In this document: piece by piece, positions 33,749-45,079 of the stretch | How positions within the stretch are numbered: the stretch's first letter is position 1 | Layout: each line of letters opens with the position of its first letter | Assembly (NCBI GenBank): GCA_036172225.1 | Contig: CM069919.1 | Coordinates: 25,421,971-25,485,970 of the forward strand | Direction of reading: 5' to 3' | DNA: 64,000 nucleotides | Origin: Cryptocoryne crispatula var. balansae | Taxonomy: Eukaryota > Streptophyta > Magnoliopsida > Alismatales > Araceae | Notes under the pieces: generated by a model | Told to the model about the DNA's origin: nothing | What the model saw: the letters and a program-made list of their open reading frames with translations, nothing else | Database searches by the model: none | Position numbers and translations under genes: made by a program

Positions 33749-35202
33749 TGTAGACACACAATTTTGATCTAGTCGGAGAGTTTAAATTTTTGTTTTCACA
33801 AAATACATTCGATTATCCTTTCGACGAAACCAATTTTTTTGAAAAATCAAACTTTCTCGTGCATTTCAGCCAAATTGGGCCTAGTGCACCCATAATGGGG
33901 CTCTGTGACCAAGTCAAAGCACCCTGCCAAAGGGTTCCATGTTGGTAGGGCACTAGGCACCCCACTAGTGGGGCACCTACACCTAGTCAGGCTGATTTGA
34001 TACATTGAAGGGGCAGTTTAGTAGATAAAGTGGCCCTCTTTTTAGCTATAAAATGACTCTAATTGGGAAGATTTAGGAGGCTCCAAGCACATCCCTCACA
34101 CCCTCTCATCTATCACTACATCTCCAAAGCCTTACAACCCCTCTCCAAGCTCTTAAACCATCTCAAAATCCTTCACCAAAACCTAAAAAAACCATAGTTT
34201 TCTTCTTGAAGGGCCAGCCTAGCAGGATAAAGTGACCCTCTTATTGGCTACAAGAAGACCTCCATTGAAGGATTTAGAAAGTTCCAAGTCTATCCCCCAC
34301 ACCCTTTTTTCTACCACTACACATCCAAAGCTTTAAATCGTCTCAACATTCTCTTCCAAAAATCCAAAAATCCACATTTTTTTCTTTAGAAATATAATTT
34401 TTTTAACTTTAAGAGCCTCTACAAGTCATTTCCATTACATATAGTGCCAAACCACTCTTCGACCAGCTTCTCTTGTGTATTGGCTATTTGGATAAGCTCT
34501 CTTTACATCTTGTAAGTCATCCTACACTCTGTGGTGACACCGCAAAGAAAGAAAGAAAATCTACTATAACCAATCCTTAGTGCCTCATCAGGGGGTGCTT
34601 TAACTTTGGTCAATGCGCCCCACCAATAGGGCACTTGCAATTAGCGCCCCATCAATGGGGGCACTAGTAGGGGCATGCCCCACTTTTCATTTTTTTAGCT
34701 TTTTTTTACCTTCTCGTTCGATCCTTTGCTCCTTCCTTTCATTCTAGATTTCATTAACATGTCTTTTAGCATACATTTAGCCACTCATTTGCATATTTAT
34801 GCATCTTTAAACCTTTCAAATAGGAGTTGGGATTTAGTCCCAATATGGTTAGTTTCTTTTCCTTTCGCATGCTTAAGTATGACATGTAGTTCCTCTAGAA
34901 CTAATGATATTTTCACTTGTTTTTATATCTTCTTATAGACATTTTTAGGTTGATCTGGACGAGGTGAAGCTTCAACCGGACTAAAAAGAAGAAATTCACT
35001 AAAGCTCTCTTCTTTCGGCCGGCTGAGAGAGGAAATGTCAGAACCCTACAATCTCCTCATTTCTAAAGGTACGTCTGTCATTCTTATTCTCACTTTAATT
35101 TCTTATTTTGGTGCCTTTGGCTCCTGGCGACCTAAACCACTAATCCCACCCACCAAGTCACAAAGAGGGCAAGGTCCTCCCAGTCCGGTTTGGGTACTTG
35201 CA
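33749..35202 (+). mobile_element. Solo LTR (family A) inserted in the gypsy element 1 RT
   Basis: It starts TGTAGACACACAATTTTG and ends GGGTACTTGCA. It is 1,454 bp with AATAC on both sides, and the RT reading continues across it, which proves an insertion. Related copies are at 47268-48403 (right part) and 48818-49105 (left part). It carries a TATA-like GCTATAAAATG near 34045 and several CACCCC...GGGGCAC palindromic blocks. A solo LTR arises when recombination between two LTRs removes the interior. Confidence 0.92.
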
Positions 35203-35207
35203 AATAC
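35203..35207. repeat. Right target-site duplication AATAC of the solo LTR
   Basis: Identical to 33744-33748. Confidence 0.9.
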
Positions 35208-35790
35208 CTCATTCACTACACCTTGGAGAATGTAGTTTTATGTTGTTATGCCCTTCGGATTGAAAAGTACAAGAACCACCTATTAGAGGGCCATGTTAGC
35301 AATTTTTAATGGCATGATGCATAAATTTGTAGAGGTGTATGTGGATAGTTTGGTAGTCAAGTCCTATACATGAGATGAACATGTTGAAGTATTAAGAAAG
35401 GTTTTATAGAGAATTAGGGAATACAAGCTCAAGATGAACCCCTAGAAGTGTATATTTGGTGTATTGTCATGTAAGCTGCTATGGTTCATTGTTACTAAAA
35501 GAAGAACTAAGATCGATACCAACAAGGCCAAGACTATCATTGATATGCCCCGACCAAAGAATATGAAAGAGCTTAGAAGATTAATTATGAGGCTACACTA
35601 TGTTCACCAATTTATCTTGCAATATTCTCAAAGGTGTAAACTTTTCTACAAGTTGACCAAGACAAAGGCTAAGTTAGAGAAATATCTATCAAGTCCCCCT
35701 ATGCTAAAACATTTGATTCTAAGCAAACTTTTAATTCTATGCATCTTAGTTCTAGAAGTCTTTTGAAGCAATGCTGGCATAAGTAGATGA
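35208..35790 (+). pseudogene. Gypsy element 1 reverse transcriptase, C-terminal half
   Basis: Reads SFTTPWRM, a stop, FYVVMPFGLKSTRTTY, then VEVYVDSLVVKSYT, a stop, DEHVEVLRKVL and NKAKTIIDMPRPKNMKELRR. The YVDS replaces the catalytic YVDD, so an active-site aspartate is lost. Then RLHYVHQFILQYSQRCKLFYKL matches the RT connection region. Several stops remain. Confidence 0.8.
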
Positions 35791-36230
35791 AGATGGGAAG
35801 GAGAGAAAAACATACCATCCTTCTAAGATCTTTGACCCTTGTAAGCAGAATTATACAACCATGGAAAGGACCTATGTTTCCCTAGTCTAGGTAGTTAAGA
35901 AGTATAAGCATTACTCTCTATCTTATGAGGTCAGTCTTATTGCTCATAACAGAATTATACAACCATGGAAAGGACCTATGTTTCCCTAGTCTAGGTAGTT
36001 AAGAAGTATAAGCATTACTCTCTATCTTATGAGGTCAGTCTTATTGCTCATATGAACATTATAAAGTTCCTTCTCAAAAGGTCCATACTAACTAATCTGC
36101 TGGTGTACTGGAAAAGTTTCCTATCTTAGTTTGATATCACCTATATTTAATAGAAATTAATCAAGGGCCATTTAATTGCTAAGCATCTTTCCCACCATCC
36201 TATTCCAATCTTTGATCTAGTTCGATCAGA
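35750..36230 (+). pseudogene. Gypsy element 1 RNase H domain (first), with internal tandem duplication
   Basis: Reads KERKTYHPSKIFD, then NYTTMERTYVSLV, a stop, VVKKYKHYSLSYEVSLIAH, and after the duplicated block ILTNLLVYWKSFLS and KLIKGHLIAKHLSHHP. This is the pol-associated RNase H of gypsy elements (the Y.P.E...LA.V.A..K.R.Y pattern). A 104-bp exact tandem duplication inside it shifts the frame. Confidence 0.75.
35846..36053. repeat. Exact 104-bp tandem duplication
   Basis: The segment from CAGAATTATACAACCATGG to CTTATTGCTCATA appears twice in direct succession, the second copy beginning at 35950, with no differences that I can see. Because the surrounding element is old and mutated, the lack of differences means the duplication is recent. 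Confidence 0.92.
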
Positions 36231-36650
36231 GATTCCTGATGAAAAATTATTGTTCGCTCAATCTTTTATTCTAAGGACATTGTATTTTGATGGAGCTTTG
36301 AATTCTCAAGGTAGAGAGATAGGGATTGTCCTTATATCACCCAAAGGTGTCACCATTATACAAGATTTTCAACTTAACTTTCTAGTAACAAATAATATAA
36401 CTAAGTATGGAGGCCGCTCATTTCTATGGTGCCACCAAACTAAGAGTGATAGGTGACAGTCAATTAATTCTTCAGCAAGTACTAGCCAAGTATCGTACAT
36501 CTCTTCCTAGGCTTAAACTATATCAGGAATTCACCTCCAGATACATCAAGCCATTTTCCAAACTTGAATTAATTCATGTTACTCATGTTAAAAATATCCT
36601 TGCTGATCTCTTGCATCTTTGGCATTTTCACTATTTGTTCTTTTTAAAAA
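36231..36650 (+). pseudogene. Gypsy element 1 second RNase H (archaeal-type, TAT-specific)
   Basis: Reads LRTLYFDGALNSQGREIGIV, then ISPKGVTI, TNNITKYGG (frame change), and GATKLRVIGDSQLILQQV, LPRLKLYQEF and FSKLELIHVTHVKNILADLL. The FDGA...G.G.VL.SP.G...TNN..EYEA...GDSQL..QQ pattern is that of archaeal-type RNase H, which TAT/Ogre-group elements carry in addition to the ordinary one. It identifies the lineage. Confidence 0.8.
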
Positions 36651-36929
36651 ATAAGTTAGGACTTTCAATGTCTGCTAACATACAATTTTAGTTATTGAAT
36701 ATGCATATTTATTGAAGATCAAAGAGAATCCAAAAGAAAGAAATTTATAAAATTGAAAGGAGTATTTTTGTTTGATTTGAAAAATTAAGAGAAGGTGAGA
36801 AACCATGGTACCATGAGATTGCAAAAGATTGTTAAGATCATACTTATCCACTAAGATCAACTGCTAAAGAGAAAAGTGATATTAGAAGGGTTTCCTAGAG
36901 ATACCTTGTCTAAGAAAGAGTGCTTTATA

Positions 36930-37600
36930 AGAGGAGTCTAGTTGTGATTTTATTAAGATGCATAGATGAAGATGAGGCTGAGTTTGTGCTTAAAGAAGCA
37001 TATTTTAAAGTATGTGGAGGTCATGTAAATGCTCAGGCTCTTGTCAAAAATATCATCATGTAAAGAAATTATTAGCCAACTCTAGAAGAGGATTGATCAA
37101 TCTACGTTTGGCACTATCATCAATGTTAACTTTTGCCAACAAAATCCATTTTCTAACATCTTTTCTTTATTTAATCCACGCCCCATGGCCTTTCTTCATG
37201 CGGGCATTAGATGTCATTGGATCCTTTGGTGACCCCAATTCTTGAACTGTACTCAATCATTTATATTAATAGCCCCAAAGTACTTACCAAGTGGGCAAAG
37301 ATGAAAGCATATGCAGTGGTAAAGGCATTAGCAATCTACTCTCTCATCAAGCACAACATAAATGTCTAATTCAAGATCTCGAGCAATTAAACCTCAACAA
37401 TGGACCACAATTTCTCTCTCAAGAACTGTGAGACCTCTACAATAGGTATTGCATCAAGTTGAATCATTCATCTTCATAGTATCTTCTAGGCAATGGTCAA
37501 ATAGATGCCATTAACAAAACTTTAAAAAAGTTATTAAGAAGACATATGAGTCTAGTATGTTCACATATGGGCTATATAGGCTGGTGGATGCTCAAGGATG
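36930..37600 (+). pseudogene. Gypsy element 1 integrase, broken
   Basis: Reads EAYFKVCGGHVNAQALVKN (zinc-finger end, H-x-G-x-CG-x-H-N type with changes), then IHAPWPFFMRALDVIGSFGDP (catalytic core start, PWPF..W..D..G, with Trp lost), then LEQLNLNNGPQFLSQELCD and GNGQIDAINKTLKKLLRRH. Stops and frame changes make it inactive. The product would have joined element cDNA to the host chromosome. Confidence 0.75.
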
Positions 37601-38070
37601 CTCAATGAGCCTAATAAACTTTTGTCCAAACCCCCATTGGTCAAACTCCCTATGTCTTGACATACAGAATGAAGGTTTTAGTCCCATGTTAAGTATTTAT
37701 TCTCTTCCTCCGAGTCCATATCAACTGAGACAACTCTGTGGATGGGCACTGAGAGTCTCTTCTCATGCAACTTGAGTGCTTGGAAAGAAAGGACACCAGC
37801 CATTGCCTAACATCTTAGGCCTTACCAAAATAGAGTTAAAAGATTCTATTAGAAGAGGGTGGTCAAGAAAAAAATTGAAATAGGTGAGGTTGTGCTTAAA
37901 AAATATTTGTTAAGTCTAGTGGGCATCGCTCAAACATCAACCTAATTGGGAGGGTCGCTACATAATTCCATAAATTTTTCATGGTAGTGCTTATAAACTT
38001 GCTAATGCAAAAGGAGAAGGATTGAATCATCCTTATACATCAAAAAATATTTTTCTTAAAGAAAATGCAA
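37600..38070 (+). pseudogene. Gypsy element 1 pol C-terminal tail, broken
   Basis: Reads VVKKKIEIGEVVLKKYL, then a degraded NWEGPY-like block (LIGRVAT) and a final KKYF near 38050. It corresponds to the post-integrase tail of gypsy pol. Confidence 0.45.
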
Positions 38071-39654
38071 AAAAATATAAAATTTAAATTATGGAAGATG
38101 AGCATTGGTATCTGAAGACCACCTATTATTTGGTGCATTGATCCATTCTCTGTGAATCAAGGGTAAACACCATGTCGCGCACACTATGCAGCAAGATTTT
38201 AGGATCCGATGACTAGAAGCCAGAGAGAAAGTAAGGTAAATCTTGGGAAAGGAAGGTTTTTCCAATCCTATTCTCTCCCATTTAAGTCCAAGATAAATGT
38301 AAGAGATTTAGAGGAAGCAGCATCGAAAGTGTCATCACCTTGGTAGGAGGCTATCTAAGAGGCTTGACCTCTAAGCCCCAAGACAAAGGTAAAAGCCGAA
38401 TAAAAGCAAAAAATATAGTCAAAAGAAAAAGGCTTCAAAATATGGGCAATGGACCCCACATGACAAGACAAAAGAGAAGACCTATCTAAATGTGCCAACA
38501 AAAATATGTGAGCAAATCCATAAATAAAGAAAAACTTAAAAAAACTAGACCCCAATGGACAATCTGACATGAGTAGAGAAACCTCTTCAACAACTCCTAA
38601 GTCTAGCAAGGACTTATCTTAAACTCTTCCTTCTTTAACCCGCATGGATAGGGTTGACCAACAGGACTTAGGCAAACCCTAGCCTATTAAAGGTAGAAAG
38701 TTGGACGATTCTTAATGAAATGCATTTTGTCACACATGGTGTTTACTCTTAATCTTTGGATAACTATTAAGAACACATGTTTCAAGTAAGACCAAGAATA
38801 AAATCAATTGTCTCCTACACAAAAAATAGTAAATGTCAAAATACATAAAAATAAAGCATTAAAAAAATTTTAAAAATATGAAATACCATAAAAAGTAAAA
38901 AAAATACCCAAAACACAAAAAATCATAAAACTTAAATTATAAATAAAATAGAAAATCTTCAAAACCCAAAAAAAACATCTTTAATTTTTACTTGATTACA
39001 TGCATGTTACATCTAAATTTAATTTATGTCTTTTACATTTTCTTTTATGCATTGCATACTTAGTGCATTATTGTTATCTTTCACCTTGTTGATAAGGCAC
39101 ATGTCCCTTGACAAAAGATTAAGGAATCAATACTCATTTTTCAAGGGACTAAGCCTAAATATGGCTATATTATTTCTTTCAAGTGAATGGAAGAAATAGA
39201 AAATACTCCACACAAGGAAATAAACGTGTTGACTCTCTATCCCAGACACTTGAATAAAGCAAAACAATAAAAAAATTAAAAATTAAAAAGCCAAACAGGG
39301 GTAATTCCTAACCTTGTAGAGTCTTGCATATTGAGTCTTTCATCTTGCATCCTATGAAAATAAAATATTACATGAGATGTTGAAGACCACATGTCTAAAA
39401 GAAGTTGAGCTCGAGAGCCCCTTCAACAAAATCATTGATGGCTCAGTTGATTTCTAGGCTTGTGAATAGGCCAAAATTGTTTAGATAGAGGTGATGGTTC
39501 CCATCTTAGGGTCTTGACTTATCTTGTAAAGTATATATCTTCAAGTATACACTTATGATACATTTGTGTTTCTTTAAACTAGCATGCTTTACTTCTTGCA
39601 TCATGTTTATGTGTCTCATATGCCACTGTGTTGTAAGAAATTTATGTAGAAAAT
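38071..39654. other. Probable 3' untranslated region of gypsy element 1
   Basis: A+T-rich, with no sustained frame. The minus-strand frame at 38355-38609 has no recognisable motif. TAT-type elements often have a long 3' untranslated region. I could not find the 3' LTR or a polypurine tract. Confidence 0.35.
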
Positions 39655-40604
39655 TTTGTTACAGCAAAAGTGATGATTCCTTTGGATTTCATAGTTGTAG
39701 TTTCAATTGGAACTAAACAATGTTACATCGAATTGAATTTAAAAAATACCTATGTGGGATTCTATCAATCCCAAATACCATGAAAAAATGAGTATAGATT
39801 AACCTCTCCAAGCTATCCAAGTGCATTGCCTCTAACGGTATCTATACAAATTTCCTCTGTAAACAGGTTCTCCTACACACTAGACCTTTTGACTCATCCT
39901 AGATGATGCTTCATCATGCAAAAATATGCTCCAAGAAGAGAGAGAGAGAGAGAGAGAGAGAAGAGGCTAACTAAGATTTGACACCATTCACTTGATAAAG
40001 TTTGGTCAAATTCACTTATATTTATAAAAAACAGATTTTTTACAAAACCCATCAAATTACACTCATACCCCCATACTCGCATGTTAGTCCAAATATGTGT
40101 GACTCATTATGCCCAATAGTTTATTTGGTTAAAGACTAATTAAAATAACAACTTATTATAAATTAAATGTATTATCTAATAACATATTTAATGATTTTTT
40201 AATCATGGAGGGTACAAGACATCTGATGATCCCAAATGACATTGGAGTTGCCCTTATCTCCATTTACCCTTTCCATCATCAATTATTGCATGGATATAAA
40301 CCTCATTCATCCAATACCCCTATTAGATAGGGAATTGGCATTGACTATCAATTCCTTAGCAAACTGACACTTTGGGATTATGTACTCATAATCAAATCAA
40401 TTGAAAATCTCAATTTTTAATTATCCTCTCTAGCTTGGCCAGAGATTTAGAGTACTATTCTATAGGCATTATCTTACCTATCGAGAGTGAACGATCCCTT
40501 GTTATTTGCTCAATTTTCTTCACCAAGTTTCTCTTTTACCAGTTCCATTAACTATACTAAACCATCGAAAAGGGTGATCCATGAGTAAATAGTAAAAATA
40601 CAAG
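39655..40604 (-). repeat. Old copia-family LTR fragment, interrupted by the next LTR
   Basis: It aligns over most of its length with 20200-21180: GATTCCTTTGGATTTCATAG, CTATGTGGGATTC, CTTGGCCAGAGATTTAGAGTACTAT and TCGAGAGTGAACGATCCC are all in order. It is diverged and stops at 40604, where the LTR of gypsy element 2 begins. The remaining LTR end was not found. An (AG)n run sits at 39937-39961. Confidence 0.7.
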
Positions 40605-42612
40605 TGTAGCCATGCCAAATTCACCTAATACAGAGCATAAAATCATGTTTTATACCGTAACATGTGTGACTAATTTAAGAATGATGTCAAGTCTTTTAGT
40701 GTTGTTTAGAGCTTTGCCAAGTGGAATCGGACATTTTTCGGAGCTTTTCGAATGAAGTCATATTTTTCTGAACGAAAGCCATGCGTAATAAATGAAAACA
40801 TGGAAATCGGCTTGATGATAAAAGATTAATGATCAAACATTCACGTCTATGATCAAATTCTCATTTTGTATGTGTTTTTGTTAGTGCCGAGTCTTTCTGA
40901 TTGTCGTTGGGTTTGTTTCGACTAGTGTTGGATCTTCTATTAACTGCCCCAACTTCCATATAAAATTATAAAGTCTTGTGTCATGTTCCAGCTGATGCAT
41001 CAGTGTATAAAAATTCCTCAACCTGTTATCTTTCCAATGCAATAAGCGACATCGAATTCTGACTTTGTGAGTGCCCGTAGCAGCTTCTAGAACGTAGGCA
41101 CGCAAATGTAGTGCCATGCACCTCGGGCCAGGGTACATGCGCCCTCCTAGGGGGGCACATGACCATGCACCCTCTCTGGTGGGAACATGACCATGCACCC
41201 TCTTGGGGGCACATGGCCATGCACTCCCGACCGAGGGCACATGGTATCGGGCTTCGGTTTTGATTCTAATTCTAATATTCTATTTGAAAGCTTCATCTAG
41301 ATAAATTTTTTTATTTTTTTGAGATTTATATCTAAATTTCCACATGCCCCTGGCCGAGGGCACATGGCCATGTGCCCTAGGGGTGGGGCACATGCTGATG
41401 TGCCCCTGACTCAGGGCACAGGGCACTAGTCTTCAACTTTGATTCTAATTTCATCTAGATAAGTCCAAAAAACATTGTTTTAGATTATTTTTAATTTTTT
41501 ATAGATTTATCACCAAATATGCATGTGCCCCCAAAGGAGAGCACATGTGCCCCCTAAGGGGGTACATGCACCTTAAGGTGGAGCGCATGTGCCCCACCCC
41601 AAGGCGCATTGTCCATTTTTTTTAAGAATTGATGAGGCCAGCTTTCTCCTATAAATTGAGTCGACTTCTGACATTCTAAAGGTTGAAACATGACCTCAGG
41701 CTTCACAAGACGTCCTTCAACACTCTTATTATTTTTTGGTGATTTTTAAAAAGATAAATTTGTGTGTTTAGAGAGAGAAAAGTTGGTTTAAACTTATCTT
41801 CTTTGATCTCTACAAAAGCTTGGAGACATCTTCTGCTGGAGCTGTCTAAAGCAAAGTTCTTCCTCCTCAAGTCCTATTTCATTTTAAATAGATGGAACAC
41901 AGTTCCAATGTTGGTACTCGTGATGGCGAACTCTGAAGCAAAGTCACGCCAGATAGATCCTGGTTCTTGTTTGGCTTTCTCGATGGACCCAGATTTATAC
42001 ATATCTTCTCCACATGAGCTCACATTTGATCCATTGTTTTTTATACCTCTTTATTTCATCATTCTTCATCCATATTATATGTTTTTTACATTTCTTGCAT
42101 TATTTTTAGTATGTTAACCAAAAGAACAAAAAAAAGATTAGAAATAACTTGAATCTAGTCAGTTCTTCTTCAATTATCTATTTTATGTTATTTTATTTAT
42201 ATTTACTTCACCCCATCCATTTATGATTAATATTTCACATGTTTTATTGTCTAGTTGCATAGAAAATAAAGCACCCACATGTTGAGGACTCTTCTCCATC
42301 AGTCGGCTAAAGAAGGAGAAGCTAGAACCTGCTTACTTTCCCGCTAAGGTACACGCTTGGTCAATCTTTTATTTCATTGCATAAAGTAGAGCCTGCAGCT
42401 TTTGGTGACAACATTTTTTATTCAATTTAATATATTAAATTTTTTTCATTCTTTCTTACCCATATGACCCCGATAATCCCTTCAACATCCAAGTGATGTC
42501 ATAGGTCAGGTATTTGAAGGTCAATGTGAGTGTGGGTAATGACAGGATCTCCTCCTCCCTCTCTCTATCTCCGAGGGGTTCTGACCCAAGAACCCTATTT
42601 ATTTAATCGACA
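40605..42612 (+). repeat. LTR (family B), 5' LTR of gypsy element 2
   Basis: It begins TGTAGCCATGCCAAATTC at 40605 and ends near ATTTAATCGACA at 42612, followed by a candidate primer site TTTTGGCGATCATGGTG at about 42625. The first 700 bp match the reverse complement of 46541-47267. Its end region matches the reverse complement of about 60400-60700 in the solo LTR at 60396-62637. A TATA-like CCTATAAATTG lies near 41648. 41110-41600 is filled with GGGCACATG/CATGTGCCC words, including a perfect 20-bp palindrome at 41358-41377. Confidence 0.7.
41110..41610. repeat. Palindromic GGGCACATG...CATGTGCCC array in LTR B
   Basis: Variants of GGGGCACATG, CCATGCACCC and CATGTGCCCC alternate on the two strands at short spacing. 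At 41358-41377 GGGCACATGGCCATGTGCCC equals its own reverse complement. Confidence 0.8.
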
Positions 42613-43500
42613 ACTAAGCCCTTCTTTTGGCGATCATGGTGAGACAAACAATGTATTTAATTGTGGGTGCTTAGTTTTTATGTGCAACTAATTCTAGTTC
42701 TAGACCGGTTGTTTTGGCTGTGCTTTCAATTCAAAGATTACATTCATGGTCTCAATGACCAAGGAAGTATTGATTGGGTCTAGATGGGGGATGCATACAG
42801 GTAATGAAGGCTAGGCAGCAACAGTAGCAATGACAACAACAACCGGCTCAGGAACAGCAACAACCGGACTTGGGTATTGTCCAAATTTGCTCCCAATGCA
42901 TGCTCCTGCTGCAGCACCAGCACTAGCAAACCTAGGTTTTGGCCTAGTACACTCCACTACTAAGGAAGCAATGAATCATGTCAAGGTTGGAAACTTGAAA
43001 ACCTTAATGCCACCATGCCTGTTACACCTCCCACTCGAATCATACTCTCCACTCCACAAACTGCTCCTGTAGGCCAACAACTGATCCATCCACCACCTCC
43101 ATCAATATCGGTTCCATCACCATCACCACCATCAAATCCAATGCCCCAACCATTGGCTGCTACTTCTTCCCACTGACTTATCATTAGGCCAGCCCCCATA
43201 CCACCAAATTTACCATACCATGATTCCTTTTTATCAGGCCATCACCATCACCATCTCTATCATCTCCAAATCTGAATCCCCCACTCGTAACCCAGTTGTC
43301 CCAGAACCTCCAGTCAGCACCCCAACAGCACAAACCCCACCACCCACTGTACCAGCACCCACACCTCCTTCACCAGAGTGGGAGACTGTTTTAGCAGCTT
43401 TTTCTTCAAGCTGGGATGCAACTGTAGGAACTATTGGAAAAAGAGCAAGTGGAAGAACCATTGCCTGGCACAACCTACAATCTATTGAAGCATTTGGATA
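42613..43500 (+). pseudogene. Gypsy element 2 gag remnant (gag core mostly deleted)
   Basis: After the primer site only a Gln/Pro/Thr-rich linker can be read (42800-43420; for example PEPPVSTPTAQTPPPTVPAP in the 43220 frame). The gag core with the RWR motif present in element 1 is missing. At 43500-43590 a segment IFILELIKGSKVHREILQQYL matches the region just before protease in element 1. Confidence 0.5.
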
Positions 43501-43599
43501 AAATGCCAGCCCGCATTTTCATACTTGAGTTGATAAAGGGATCAAAGGTGCATCGAGAAATTCTGCAGCAATATCTATAAAGGGATATAGTTAATGAGG

Positions 43600-44010
43600 A
43601 TCTCCCACCTAAGAAGAATACCACCGTGTTAGCCCCCAGAAGTGAGCATCCAATGCTCACCTTTTCTCAGGAACAATGGGTAGACCTAGAGGTTAGGAGG
43701 TATGCCCTATGTGTGGTGGTCATCATCTGCAACATTAAAGTAAAATCTTGTTTGGTTGACACTAGAGCTTCTATCAACGTGATGCCGCTGGAAACTTTGC
43801 AGCTATGCAATATTTCTGAACAAGAAATTAAACCATCTTGTGCCATGGTAACAACTTATGACAATTCCAATAAGCCTACACATGGGGTGGTCAGATTAGA
43901 GGTGGGACTTGGGTCATGCCTCTTATCACTAACTTTTATGTTTTGTAGTTGGATCCAAGTTTTTACGTCATACTCAAGAGGCCTTATCTTGCAGCATTAG
44001 GAGTTGTTGC
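43600..44010 (+). pseudogene. Gypsy element 2 aspartic protease
   Basis: In one frame from about 43626: LAPRSEHPMLTFSQEQW, CNIKVKSCLVDTRASINVMP and MVTTYDNSNKPTHGVVRLEV. CLVDTRAS is the protease active site (D-T/S-G-A), with Gly changed to Arg, so it is probably inactive. The frame stays open to 44000, longer than in element 1, so element 2 is less decayed here. Confidence 0.75.
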
Positions 44011-44099
44011 CTTGACCAACCATCAGTGCATAAAATTCCCTTACAAAGGATAAGTGGTTTAGGTAACTAGTATGCCTGTGTTAGGTGAAGTGAGCAGTT

Positions 44100-44640
44100 T
44101 TTCCTCTGCATTACCCTCCGGATTGGCAATTCAACTTTTAATTTTAATGATAGAAGTGTCAGAAGTAAGGTGTGTGACTACTTTTCTACCAGACACTGTG
44201 AAATGGCGAATGATGAAGAAATTGGGTTATTAATTGGGAAAATGGTTAGGCAGAAATTTTCAAGGGATTACTCAACCAATTGAAACTGTAAGAAGGCCAC
44301 GTAGACAATGGATTGGGTATGAAGACAATTTCATTCCAAGGAGGGTCATCCAGCTAGGATATGCCATGGGGCTCCAAGCATTCTTTACCAAAGGGGAGAC
44401 CATGATGATGGCTAAGGGTGATGAAGAATTAACCATTTTGGACAAAAGGAGGAAGGCATTTGATTTCGAAGAAGACTTTAAAGATCTGTGGTTATCATTG
44501 ACCCATCTATTTTCAAATGAGGAAAAGCAGTGTGAACCACTCGAGGGCATACTAGTCTTAGATCAGATCATTGCTATAGGGAATCATCCTACCAAACATA
44601 CCACTGCTCTAGTCAGGAATATCATGTGAGGCCCGTATCC
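44100..44640 (+). pseudogene. Gypsy element 2 protease-RT linker with G-patch-like motif
   Basis: Near 44240 the frame reads GKWLGRNFQGITQPIE and later RRVIQLGYAMG. This is the GKGLGR.LQGI..PI...GLGY G-patch-like sequence found between protease and RT in TAT-type gypsy elements. The frame runs open to 44629. Confidence 0.65.
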
Positions 44641-44689
44641 TAGTGTTGTTCATCATAAGGATCTCGTGCTATTGTTCCTGGATTTCTTA

Positions 44690-45020
44690 GATGGACTCCC
44701 TAGTCCCCTTTCCCTCACTAGATCAACATTGTCAACAACCCACTCTAGGCCTATGTGCCCCTATGAAGTTACAATCTTTTTTGGGTCCTGTGCCCTTTTC
44801 AATTCTCAACCTATCATGGGTCCAGTGGCCTATTTGAGGTTTCTACTAGGCCTACTTGCCCAAACAGTTTTCACATCATCTTTGGGCCTGAGGGCCCTTT
44901 CTAACTCATCCATAAGGGGCCTACATGCCCACCAATGTCCAGAATCGGGTCTGCATATCCATTAAATTTCTCATCAACTTTGGGTCTACATGCCCGTTTT
45001 CCATCACCATTGGGCCCATG
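44690..45020. repeat. Diverged GGGCCTACATGCCC repeats in the gypsy element 2 linker
   Basis: About ten variants of GGGCC(T/C)A(C/T)(A/G)TGCCC occur at 25-50-bp spacing. It is the counterpart of the array at 31790-32720 in element 1. Confidence 0.7.
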
Positions 45021-45079
45021 GGCCCCTTTTTCTTCTTCATCCTTAAATTCTTTTTCTCATTAGTTATGTCAGCCTATCG

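Noticed and set aside
40881..41240. 119-codon minus-strand frame within LTR B
   Set aside because: Produced by GGGCACATG repeats; LTRs of this family are non-coding here.
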